64,000 nucleotides of DNA, from contig NC_018515.1 of NCBI RefSeq assembly GCF_000231385.2, positions 4,298,501-4,362,500 of the forward strand, read 5' to 3'. The position numbers were made by a program, and so were the translations under genes. This DNA comes from Desulfosporosinus meridiei DSM 13257 (GTDB lineage Bacteria; Bacillota; Desulfitobacteriia; Desulfitobacteriales; Desulfitobacteriaceae). The notes under the pieces are model-generated. The model was not told the DNA's origin and ran no database searches. It was given only the letters and a program-made list of their open reading frames with translations. Positions 55,788-63,914 of the stretch are shown in pieces (positions within the stretch are counted from its first letter, which is position 1; each line of letters starts with the position of its first letter).

Positions 55788-56486
55788 TTATCCTTGTTTT
55801 CCTGCCTCGTAGTTTGGAATAACCCCTAAAACCGGAATTCCTAAGACATTCTCCACATCTCCTGAGGTCTTTATTGTGTTATCCATGTACTCCAGTAAAA
55901 AGACCAATCCCATAGAAGCCATCAAGCCTACCACAACGGCAATTAAGATGTTTAATTCTTTATTGGGCTTAACCGGCTTATCCGGAACCACAGCTGTATC
56001 GACTATACTGACACTGTCTACTTTTTTTATTTCAATGACTGCTTTGGAGAACTCAGAAGCCATTGAATTGGCAATGGCAGTAGCCAGATCCGGATTAGTG
56101 TTCGTAACTTGGATTTCCAGGATTTCTGTTGTCTTCACCGGGTTGATGGTGATCAGTTCATTCAGCTCAGCAACAGTCATGGCCAAATCCAAGTCATCGA
56201 TGACACTTTGTTCAACAGTGCGGCTCTGGGCAATGGCTGCATAAGTCTTAGCCAGCTGCTGATTAGCCAGAAGGACACTATTATCCAGCATCTGTACAGC
56301 CGCTTGTCCCTCTTCGGAAGCTTTCTTGCCAACAATTAAGGTAGTGGAAGCTTGATACACTGGCTTTATGACAAAATGACTGATGATTCCGCTGGTCAGA
56401 GCTGCGATAAGCGGCAGAACCACTACGATGATCCAACGTTTCTGGAGCATTTCCCAATACTGCCGTAATTCTATTTCCTCGTCCAT
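55788..56486 (-). CDS. Wzz/CpsC polysaccharide co-polymerase, copy 3
   Basis: About 232 residues from ATG 56486, which has GGAGG 5 bases upstream; TTG 56498 is unlikely as the site would lie inside it. Two transmembrane helices bracket the Wzz domain, with VPDKPVKPNK before the second. Long stretches match copy 1 (for example NPVKTTEILEIQ and KAVIEIKKVDSVSIVDTAV), so the two pairs arose by duplication. Confidence 0.93.
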   Translation of the reverse strand: MDEEIELRQYWEMLQKRWIIVVVLPLIAALTSGIISHFVIKPVYQASTTLIVGKKASEEGQAAVQMLDNSVLLANQQLAKTYAAIAQSRTVEQSVIDDLDLAMTVAELNELITINPVKTTEILEIQVTNTNPDLATAIANSMASEFSKAVIEIKKVDSVSIVDTAVVPDKPVKPNKELNILIAVVVGLMASMGLVFLLEYMDNTIKTSGDVENVLGIPVLGVIPNYEAGKQG

Positions 56487-56705
56487 TTCTACCTCCAAAT
56501 TAGCACAGTTAACTAGTTGACGTTATATTATTCTAGATAATTTCCATTTTTCCTTCAACTAAACTTGAATCCTTGGTAATCCTTTAATAATTTTGGAAAT
56601 AAATTTATAAATTTGCTTTTACAGGGAGGAGTCCCTAGTTGAATGTCGAAGATTGTTAAGTCTATGGGAAAAGAGCCAGTACATTTTTAGGGGGAAAGGG
56701 TTTCA

Positions 56706-57632
56706 ATGGTACGAATTGCTAAACTGGAATTATATATCATCTTAGCTGCCCTGATCATAGCATCCTTGATCATCGCTATATTCTGGGCCCTGAATCACGG
56801 AGAGGCAACTGCCGCTGCCTTCAAACAGCCTCCTCCGGCGGCGGCTGACCCAGCAGATCCAGATAAGGATTCGGATGAGGATACAGATGCGGCAAGGCCC
56901 TCAGATTCTGCCTCTGCTTCAGACTCTGGCTCCGGCTCTGCTACTGGCTCTGGCACTGGCACTGCTTCTGGCTCTGGCTCTGAGAAGTCAGCTCCGAATC
57001 CGGTTATCGAGGAAAACAAGGTTACCCAGCAAGGGTTAGCTCAAATCACTGAGCCGACCACCGTCAAAGCCCTTGTCTTCGGAGATGCTGTGGCCGCAAG
57101 TCAAGGCGCTTCCAATAAGGATGAACTGGGCTGGCACGCTTTAGTTGCCAAGGAGCTTCAAGCTAAATACCCGGGAAATTTTCAGTGGGCCTTTAAAACC
57201 ACGGATCAGGCCACTGTCAATGATGTGTCGACTTATGTTCCTGAAGTGACCCCGGATACAGACCTGATTATTCTTTGCTTGGGCAGAAATGACTGGACTG
57301 TGCTGACTACAAAAAATTTCAAGCAAAAGTACGAGGAGCTGCTCAGCGAACTTCAAGCCCTGAATCCCAAGGCGGACATCCTCATAGTCATTGAACCGCC
57401 TGTGAAAAACATTGAGCAGAATAATAAGTTTTTTCCCTATCGGCAGGTTCTAATTGAGCTGGGGAAAAAGCATCGGCTTCCGGTTGTTGACCTGTGGGCA
57501 GCCTTTATCCAGGATCCGGCTCCTCTGGCTGAGTTATTGGCAGATGGAGTTAATCCCAATGATCAGGGGTATAGGATTTTTGCGGATGGGGTGTTGAAGG
57601 GGTTGGAGAGGGTTTTGGGGAGGAAGAATTAA
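56706..57632 (+). CDS. Membrane-anchored SGNH/GDSL-family hydrolase
   Basis: 308 residues. One N-terminal transmembrane helix (about residues 8-28) is followed by a low-complexity linker (~40-95) rich in Asp, Ser, Gly and Thr. Then comes an SGNH-like domain: ALVFGDAVAAS in place of the usual GDS block, LIILCLGRNDWT (GxND block III) and DGVNPNDQGYRIFADGV (block V Asp and, unusually, Asn-Asp rather than Asp-xx-His). Missing serine and histidine suggest altered or lost activity. It may act on EPS acyl groups (inference). It diverges from the Wzz copy 3 gene. Confidence 0.75.
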   Translation: MVRIAKLELYIILAALIIASLIIAIFWALNHGEATAAAFKQPPPAAADPADPDKDSDEDTDAARPSDSASASDSGSGSATGSGTGTASGSGSEKSAPNPVIEENKVTQQGLAQITEPTTVKALVFGDAVAASQGASNKDELGWHALVAKELQAKYPGNFQWAFKTTDQATVNDVSTYVPEVTPDTDLIILCLGRNDWTVLTTKNFKQKYEELLSELQALNPKADILIVIEPPVKNIEQNNKFFPYRQVLIELGKKHRLPVVDLWAAFIQDPAPLAELLADGVNPNDQGYRIFADGVLKGLERVLGRKN

Positions 57633-57696
57633 CCCCGCGGAGAAAGGATAGTCCGAATATTACTAAGCCGATTAAGGTTTATACATTACTGAGTAA

Positions 57697-57724
57697 GGAG
57701 CCGTCTGCTATAGCAGTCGGCTCC
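57697..57724. terminator. Hairpin terminator between SGNH and CWB2 genes
   Basis: GGAGCCG and CGGCTCC arms with an inner CTGCTA/TAGCAG pair and a T-T mismatch. The hairpin is nearly symmetric, so it could serve both converging genes; T-runs are weak on both sides. Confidence 0.65.
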
Positions 57725-57769
57725 TCATATTTGCCCGGAAAAATAAACATTAAAATTTTAAGTCCCAGC

Positions 57770-60394
57770 TTAGCTAAAAACTATCGTCCATTGAACAGAG
57801 TTTTGATCTTTAAATTTAATTTCTTCTCCCCTAAGATTTATTAGCTTAGCTTCCCCCCAGGACTTACCCAGCATCGTCCCTATGGCGTTTCTAATATCTT
57901 CTCTCCCATCCTCGTTGCTGGGACTTATCCATGTGCTGCTTCCGGCTTTCACATAGGTTGGCAGAACTCCAATGGAAGAGGTCAGCAGGTTTTTGATTCC
58001 CATGGTACTTAACAGAGTATCCTCTTCACCGGCTTTAATATTGGCCGTAATGGTGTGAGTAGTGTTATTGATTGACATTGTTGCCCATTCGTTATTTAAG
58101 TTTCCTGTCGAGGTTCCCAAGTCAAGTCTCAAACTGACACTACTGGAGCTATAGTCAGATTTCGAGAGAGTGCCATTCAGAGTTACGTAAGAACCAAACA
58201 ATGCACGTAATGAACCTACACTAACATCTCCGCCGCTAATTGTACCGCCAAGCAGGTTAGACATAGTAATCGGACCACTTAAAGAGAAGGTTTTGTTAGA
58301 AAAGCTAACTGTACCTAAGAAAGGGGAAACAAGGCTATTGAGTTGTAAGGTACTACCCGCAGGATCGGAATTAATTTGAATGCCTGTAATCCTTTGATCG
58401 GGATTAGTAATACCACTCAAATCTGCCGTTTTACTTGTACCATTTACTGTAACAACCGGTATTACATTGGCTGAGCCGTTCTTGATGGCGAAATCGGAAA
58501 TCTTAGTAGAAGTCGTTGTTCCCCCATTATTTCCACCGCCACCTCCACCGCCGCTGCTTCCACCTGTGGAAGGCGTTCCGGGAGGTGTACTGGGCGTTGA
58601 GGTCGTATCCTTACCATTTACTTTTCCGCCGCCGCTGACCAATGTCCCCGTTGAACCCGAGTCTAATTTGCCGATGCTCGAACTTTTCGGAATCGTAATC
58701 TCAGCTTTCACATCAGTTTTCATGCTTTCAACAACTGTTTTTTCTGCCAAGGCCAGTTTCCCTTGGGATTTTACCTCTACCGCTTTAAAGCTTCCTTCTA
58801 TAGTAACCTTTTGTTCCGGAGTTTCTGTGTTCACAACAACATTTGGAACAACCGCGTCTGCTGCGGCCTTCAGAGTAACCTGACTCTCTACCACCACAGG
58901 CTCAGTGAAAGTTCCTCTTAGTTCAACAACCGGCTCTTGTCCCGGGGTACTGGTAATTGTAACGACTCCCATCTTAGCGCCATTAGCATCAAGGATGGCG
59001 AAGCTGCGAACCACTGTATCCCCAATGTTTGTAGTCCCTGAGGCCTCAACCCGTACATCACTGTCACTGTCTACCGTAAGAACCCCGGCAGTAGTATTCT
59101 TGATATGAATACTGTCTGATGCTCCGGAGAGGACGACAATGTTAGCAGCAGTTACGCCGTCAATCGTTGCTGTTCCTTTCTCACCCGGATCTACGAAGAC
59201 GGTTCCTTTGACGGTGAGGTTTTTGAGGGTAATATTATCTCCCTTAACATAGACGCTGTAATTGGCCTTAGCATTTTGTAAAGTGATGTTATCACCTATG
59301 AGCATAACGTTATCCGTTAATACTGCAGGGGCAGCAGCATCTGCAGAACCGACGGTCTCTTTAGCCGTAGAATATGAAAGAGCAGAAGTCAGAGCATTCA
59401 TTCCCGCAGTAGGTACTACAGCCTCTCCCCCTACGGCAATCATATCATCTGTCGCGAGGTTCAACTTCACAAATTCCTTGGTGGAATTGTCCAGTTGTTG
59501 ATTAACCAGGACGACAGGCGATCCCGTTGCAGCAGCCAGAGGCACAACGGCTAAGGCGTCAACTAAGGTTTCCCCATTAGCGACATAGACCTTGTCATTT
59601 TTGTAAGACTTAGTAAAGCCCTTAAGGATTTGGACGTTAGTGTCATACTTGGAAAGACCGGAATATCGCTTGACGCTCCCTTTTAATTGACCTTTGACTG
59701 CATCCGACACTACGGCAGTTCCGCCCACTACATAGGATTCCTTAACCTTATCACCAAGGCTATCCAGATAGGTTTTGACCGAAGCAGGAAGCTGTCCTTG
59801 AGTCGTGGTTAAAATCGGCATTTCCTGAGCGGCGGCGATAGGGGCAACAGATAAGGCATCCGCCGGGGTTAGATAACCGGCAGCAACTACAACTTTAGAG
59901 ATGTTGACTCCTTGTTTGCCCATTTCCTTAGCTATGTTAACTGAGGTTTCGTATTGATCATAGCCACCGAGCTGAACCGGGGTTATGCCCAGAGCACTGA
60001 TTTCATTAAGCACAGATTGTTTAATCACCGCTGTACCGCTGGTGATATATACTTTTTTCGGTTTTAAACGAAGTAATTCAGCTTTTGCAGAAGCATTTAA
60101 GGTCTCACCGTTATCCGTCAACAAGATAGGAGCCTTTAATTTGGTTGCCAAAGGACCTGCAGCGAGGGCATCCACCAGGGAATAGCTCATCCCGGCTGAG
60201 AGAACCACACTATCACTGGTTCCTGTCCAACCCTTTTGGGCCATCAGTGCGGCGGTTGCATATTGGTCATACCCACCAATCCTGGTCACTGCGCTGGGTG
60301 TTGCAGCATTTGCCACAGCAGGTGCTATGGTTGCTGACAAAGCAACTGCCACAGCCATGCAGCCATTCAACACTTTTTGTTTAGTCTTTTTCAT
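57770..60394 (-). CDS. CWB2-type cell wall surface protein
   Basis: 874 residues with a signal peptide (1-31, ending ANAATP). Three CWB2 cell-wall-binding repeats (about 33-330; VTRIGGYDQYATAALMAQK, PVQLGGYDQYETSVNIAK, VKRYSGLSKYDTNVQILK) anchor it to anionic wall polymers. A beta-helix-like region (~360-600) follows, then a Ser/Pro/Gly hinge with a run of seven glycines (~625-645) and a C-terminal beta-rich domain of ~220 residues I do not recognise. Its size suggests an S-layer-associated or adhesin-like protein. ATG 60394 has a GGAGG site. Confidence 0.88.
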   Translation of the reverse strand: MKKTKQKVLNGCMAVAVALSATIAPAVANAATPSAVTRIGGYDQYATAALMAQKGWTGTSDSVVLSAGMSYSLVDALAAGPLATKLKAPILLTDNGETLNASAKAELLRLKPKKVYITSGTAVIKQSVLNEISALGITPVQLGGYDQYETSVNIAKEMGKQGVNISKVVVAAGYLTPADALSVAPIAAAQEMPILTTTQGQLPASVKTYLDSLGDKVKESYVVGGTAVVSDAVKGQLKGSVKRYSGLSKYDTNVQILKGFTKSYKNDKVYVANGETLVDALAVVPLAAATGSPVVLVNQQLDNSTKEFVKLNLATDDMIAVGGEAVVPTAGMNALTSALSYSTAKETVGSADAAAPAVLTDNVMLIGDNITLQNAKANYSVYVKGDNITLKNLTVKGTVFVDPGEKGTATIDGVTAANIVVLSGASDSIHIKNTTAGVLTVDSDSDVRVEASGTTNIGDTVVRSFAILDANGAKMGVVTITSTPGQEPVVELRGTFTEPVVVESQVTLKAAADAVVPNVVVNTETPEQKVTIEGSFKAVEVKSQGKLALAEKTVVESMKTDVKAEITIPKSSSIGKLDSGSTGTLVSGGGKVNGKDTTSTPSTPPGTPSTGGSSGGGGGGGNNGGTTTSTKISDFAIKNGSANVIPVVTVNGTSKTADLSGITNPDQRITGIQINSDPAGSTLQLNSLVSPFLGTVSFSNKTFSLSGPITMSNLLGGTISGGDVSVGSLRALFGSYVTLNGTLSKSDYSSSSVSLRLDLGTSTGNLNNEWATMSINNTTHTITANIKAGEEDTLLSTMGIKNLLTSSIGVLPTYVKAGSSTWISPSNEDGREDIRNAIGTMLGKSWGEAKLINLRGEEIKFKDQNSVQWTIVFS

Positions 60395-60616
60395 GATTTA
60401 CCTCCTCTTACTGTTCGTGTTCTGATTACTTTTACAATGACAATCTATAGGTGGTGCGGAACCGTCATATATAATGATATAAACCAATTAAGGTAAAATG
60501 TCCCTCACCTGTAAAAAGTTATTCCATTTACTTCGCTATTTCCATGGATAATCCTGCAAGGAATATCTAGATATTTCTATATTTTTGACTTTTAGCTATT
60601 TTTTTGCGCATAAAAA

Positions 60617-60649
60617 AGAAAGAACAATTTCATAACAATCGTTCTTTCT
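60617..60649 (-). terminator. Intrinsic terminator after the 38-residue membrane peptide gene
   Basis: Minus-strand arms AGAAAGAAC and GTTCTTTCT enclose GATTGTTATGAAATT and are followed by six T. It closes the unit that includes the small peptide and probably ribonuclease G. Confidence 0.85.
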
Positions 60650-60686
60650 CCGTTGTTTCCATTAAATTCATAGGATTGATTATCCT

Positions 60687-60803
60687 CTAGCTCATATTGA
60701 CCAGGAAGACAATTCCGGTAATAATCCCTGCTAATACTACAGCCATAAGTATGATATACATATTTTGCTTCTTGCGACTAAGCTTATGCCAAGGTAAGCC
60801 CAT
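60687..60803 (-). CDS. Small single-pass membrane protein
   Basis: 38 residues from ATG 60803 with AAGGAGG ten bases upstream. The N terminus is basic (LPWHKLSRKKQ) and one hydrophobic helix covers residues 15-35 (YIILMAVVLAGIITGIVFLV). It lies 101 bases after the ribonuclease G stop and 37 bases before a terminator. The strong ribosome site and perfect helix argue that it is real. Function unknown; small membrane proteins of this kind often bind larger membrane partners. Confidence 0.65.
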   Translation of the reverse strand: MGLPWHKLSRKKQNMYIILMAVVLAGIITGIVFLVNMS

Positions 60804-60904
60804 GTGCTGACTGCCTCCTTCTGTAAAACGACTCACAAAGATACCTTATTACAGAATACGACAATAATCAATATAACGCTGGGAAATTTTAAACAAAATA
60901 ATAT

Positions 60905-62200
60905 CTATATCTCCCCTCGCACCCGGCCGCTCCCATCACAGTTAGGGCAGGGGGAAGTATAGCGAACTAGCAAGGTCTGACCCACTTTCTTCCGAGTCAT
61001 TTCCACCAGTCCAAGTTGAGTCAGCCCTAAAACCTGAGACTTTGTTTTATCTCGGGCGCAGGCCGTTTCCAAGGCCTCAATCACCTGTTTTTGAGACTCT
61101 TCCGTGGTCATATCGATAAAGTCGATAATAATAATCCCGCCTAAATTCCTCAGCCGCAGCTGACGGGCAATTTCCCAAGCAGCCTCCAGATTCGTGTGAA
61201 CCACAGTTTCTTCCAAGGATCTCTGACCCACATATTTTCCCGTGTTGACATCAATGACGATCAAGGCCTCTGTTTGCTGAATGACCAGATACCCTCCGCT
61301 TTTCAGCCAGACTTTAGACCGCAGGGCTTTACGGATCTCATCATCCACACCATAGTTGGCAAAAAGGTCTTTTGCCGGAACTACAAAAACCTGTTTAGCA
61401 GCAGGATGTTCAATGTCCCGCAAAGCTTTGCGCAAAATTTTCCCTACTTCATCCTGATCAACGGTGATTTTCTCAACATCCTGATCAATCCAGTCCCGGA
61501 TCAAGCGAGAAATCAGGTCAACATCTTTATGCACCAACCCCGGTACAGAGACGTGAGGAATTTTGGGCAATAAAGCTTGCCAATAAGCAACCAGTTGGGT
61601 AATGTCATCCTTGATCTCGTCACCATCAATCCCTTCCGCCAGAGTCCGGACAATCACCCCCATACCTTCCGGCTTGGCTGCGGCAGCCAAGTCTTTCAAT
61701 CTGGTGCGTTCATTATTATCCTGGATCTTCCGGGACACCCCAACATAATTGACCTGGGGCAAAAGAACCACATATCTCCCCGGCAAGGTGATGTTAACAC
61801 TAATCCTGGCCCCCTTAGTACCCACGGGTTCCTTGGTAACCTGCACCAAAAGCTCCTGCCGAGGTTTAAGAACATTCTCAATCCTTTCCTGGATAATCGG
61901 CGCTTTATCCTCTTCATCAAAGCGAGGAGGAATAGCATCTCCCACATACAGAAAGGCATTCTTATCTAAGCCAATATCCACAAAAGCGGCCTGCATACCG
62001 GGAAGGACATTCTCAACTCTCCCCCGATAAATATTCCCCACCATGTGGGTTGAACCGCCCTCATCCTCAAACACTTCCATGAGTTCACCCTGCTCAAAGA
62101 CAGCTGCTCGGATCTTTTGAAATTGGTTGGAGCCAGATCCTTCGCTTTGGCTTTGCAGAACGATTTCCTTCCGGTGGGGCTCCGCAGCTCGGTTTTTCAT
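60905..62200 (-). CDS. rng: Ribonuclease G/E-family endoribonuclease
   Basis: 431 residues from ATG 62200, which has GGAGG upstream; the frame open to 62242 has no site. An S1-like RNA-binding domain (GNIYRGRVENVLPGMQAAFV) is followed by the catalytic domain with IIIDFIDM for metal binding and CPNCDGSGRV for the zinc link. It processes rRNA and mRNA 5' ends. In related clostridia the gene follows the radical SAM/TIGR03936 pair directly; here a ~1 kb repeat island intervenes. Confidence 0.94.
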   Translation of the reverse strand: MKNRAAEPHRKEIVLQSQSEGSGSNQFQKIRAAVFEQGELMEVFEDEGGSTHMVGNIYRGRVENVLPGMQAAFVDIGLDKNAFLYVGDAIPPRFDEEDKAPIIQERIENVLKPRQELLVQVTKEPVGTKGARISVNITLPGRYVVLLPQVNYVGVSRKIQDNNERTRLKDLAAAAKPEGMGVIVRTLAEGIDGDEIKDDITQLVAYWQALLPKIPHVSVPGLVHKDVDLISRLIRDWIDQDVEKITVDQDEVGKILRKALRDIEHPAAKQVFVVPAKDLFANYGVDDEIRKALRSKVWLKSGGYLVIQQTEALIVIDVNTGKYVGQRSLEETVVHTNLEAAWEIARQLRLRNLGGIIIIDFIDMTTEESQKQVIEALETACARDKTKSQVLGLTQLGLVEMTRKKVGQTLLVRYTSPCPNCDGSGRVRGEI

Positions 62201-62257
62201 TATGTTAACACCTCCTCGTTGAACTTGCATTACAACGCTCACCTCATGACGTCGTGG

Positions 62258-62391
62258 GCCAAACTAAGGCTCAAGGGGTTTATGAAAGCGGGCGGGGTTC
62301 CCGGCCAAAGCGGCGTCCTTGCCGCATGGCCGGCAGTGTACGTCCTGTACACTGCCCCGCTTATGCAAGCACCCCTTTCGCCAAGTTTGGC
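62258..62391. repeat. Foldable GC-rich element, left copy
   Basis: Nested complementary arms: GCCAAACT/AGTTTGGC (62258-62265, 62384-62391), AAGGGGT/ACCCCTT (62273-62279, 62371-62377) and GCGGGG/CCCCGC (62292-62297, 62355-62360). These enclose two hairpins, CCGGCC-AAA-GCGGC with loop GTCCTT, and AGTGTAC/GTACACT with loop GTCCT (62335-62353). The inverted counterpart lies at 63003-63137 with changed but still paired stems. It may be a structured RNA or a mobile-element end. Confidence 0.7.
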
Positions 62392-62491
62392 TAGCCACTC
62401 CGTCAAAGAGGATCGCTCTTGTAAAGCTGCGTTCTAAGCCGGGTCACGATTATGTATTTCTTATAAGCACCTTGGTGAACTGCTTATTCGG

Positions 62492-62910
62492 CACCGATTC
62501 AGAGGTGCCATGCATGAAGCATGTCCCGCTAAGTGGCCTGAGATCGTCTCCTGCTCCCGTTCGGCCTTACAAGCCGACAGCCCGCCGCTAATCCTGCGGC
62601 ACCGATTCAGATGGTGCACATGCATGAAGCATGTCCCCCCAAGCGGCCTGAGACCGTCTCCTGCTCCCGTCCGACCCTTCACGCCAGCAGTCCACCGCTT
62701 TATCCTGCGGCACCGATTCAGATGGTGCACATGCACGAAGCATGTCCCACCAAGCGGCCCAAGATCGTATCCTGCTCCCGTTCGACCCTACAAGCCGACA
62801 GCCCACCGCTCATCCTGCGGCACCGATTCAGATGGTGCACATGCACGAAGCATATCCCACCAAGCGACCTAAACCGTCTCCTGCCCCCGTCAGTCTCCAA
62901 GCCAACGGCG
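62492..62910. repeat. Four tandem copies of a ~110-base unit
   Basis: Copies begin at 62492, 62600, 62711 and 62821, each with CACCGATTCAGA. The last is shorter and divergent after GTCTCCTGC. Each of the first three contains a small hairpin of the type (A)CATGC-NNGAA-GCATG(T). Frames through the repeats are open by chance on both strands but show no ribosome site or protein-like composition, so I regard them as non-coding. Confidence 0.85.
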
Positions 62911-63002
62911 CAACTCCCTTTCGGAGCCCCGCCCGCACACTACCCCAGAGACCTCAGAGGGAGGGGCACGAACACCGACGAGAGGCCTATGCGAGAGTCG
63001 TA

Positions 63003-63137
63003 GCCAAACTCGGCTTTAAATCCGCTTTCATCAAGCAGGGCGGGAAACAGGACGTTTCCCGCCGGCCATGCGGCACGGACGCCGCTTTGGCCGGGAACCC
63101 TGCCCGCTCTCATCCGGATTTAAAGCCCTAGTTTGGC
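63003..63137. repeat. Foldable GC-rich element, right copy (inverted)
   Basis: Reverse-complement counterpart of 62258-62391. Arms are GCCAAACT/AGTTTGGC (63003-63010, 63130-63137), GGCTTTAAATCC/GGATTTAAAGCC (63012-63023, 63116-63127) and GCAGGG/CCCTGC (63035-63040, 63098-63103). The hairpins are GGGAAAC/GTTTCCC (63042-63060) and CCGGCC..GCGGC/GCCGC..GGCCGG (63062-63094). The core is nearly identical to the left copy while the outer stems differ and still pair. Confidence 0.7.
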
Positions 63138-63205
63138 ACGACGAACGCATGGCCGAACAAGGTGTCGCGACCCTCCCGCCCCAAAGCCAGGGCCCTCAAA
63201 GCCCA

Positions 63206-63901
63206 CTAAGCCGTCTCAAACGGCGAGCTCTTCCCGCCCTCATAACTCACATGCACCCCTGTCCGAATCACCTGCAGCTCATCCAACTCAATGGGCAGAT
63301 TCTCAAGTTCCCTCAGACTGGCCAGCACTTCCTCCGGACGCACACTTCCCGAGTTCCCCATCTCGACCTCCAGATCAAAGAGAACCTCATCCCCTTGAAT
63401 CTTTCCTGCCAAATGTTTGACCCAGGGCCGGATATCCTTATCCGTCGGCCCTTTTTTCGAGTAACGAGAAAAAGTCACATGCTCCCGTCCCAGCCAAGCG
63501 CTCACCGCTTCCTGCAACCGCTCTGCTTGAATAGGCAAAGCCATAGGGACTCGGATGCGATAACTGGCAGCATTGAGCACCGCCATTAAGGACTTAGCTC
63601 CCTGGTCCATGGCCCGCCCTTGGAGCAACCGTATCCCGGGAGGCAGCTGTTCCTGAACCCGAGCTAACACTTCCCCTAAATCCATGTCTTCCCGGAGCTC
63701 CACATCCACATACTCCCGCTCCCCCTCGGTTCCTACCGCTAAGGCAAAACCAAAGGAGATCTTGGGACGAGGATTAAAACCTTCGGAATAACTCATATGG
63801 ATTCCAGACCTTCGGATGGCCCGCTCAAAGACTCTTGTCAAATCCAAGTGGGCAATATATCTGGCATCCTCAATTTTCGTATAGGCGATTCTTAGCCGCA
63901 T
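63206..63901 (-). CDS. TIGR03936 family radical SAM-associated protein
   Basis: 231 residues from ATG 63901 (AAAGGG 8 bases upstream; GTG 63910 is poorly placed). It opens LRIAYTKIEDARYIAHLDL and has the SEGFNPRPKISFGFALAVGT motif of the DUF2344/TIGR03936 family. The family sits next to a TIGR03960 radical SAM protein and ribonuclease G; its biochemical role is not established. It starts 13 bases after the radical SAM stop, so the two are likely coupled. Confidence 0.9.
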   Translation of the reverse strand: MRLRIAYTKIEDARYIAHLDLTRVFERAIRRSGIHMSYSEGFNPRPKISFGFALAVGTEGEREYVDVELREDMDLGEVLARVQEQLPPGIRLLQGRAMDQGAKSLMAVLNAASYRIRVPMALPIQAERLQEAVSAWLGREHVTFSRYSKKGPTDKDIRPWVKHLAGKIQGDEVLFDLEVEMGNSGSVRPEEVLASLRELENLPIELDELQVIRTGVHVSYEGGKSSPFETA

Positions 63902-63914
63902 GGCACTCACCCTT

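Noticed and set aside
62492-62910. CRISPR-like array
   Set aside because: The ~110-base units are directly adjacent with no variable spacers, and no cas genes are present.
62461-63131. Several overlapping open frames of 60-130 codons in the repeat island
   Set aside because: They exist on both strands, follow the repeat period, lack ribosome sites and are rich in Pro, His, Arg and Ser as expected from GC-rich non-coding repeats.
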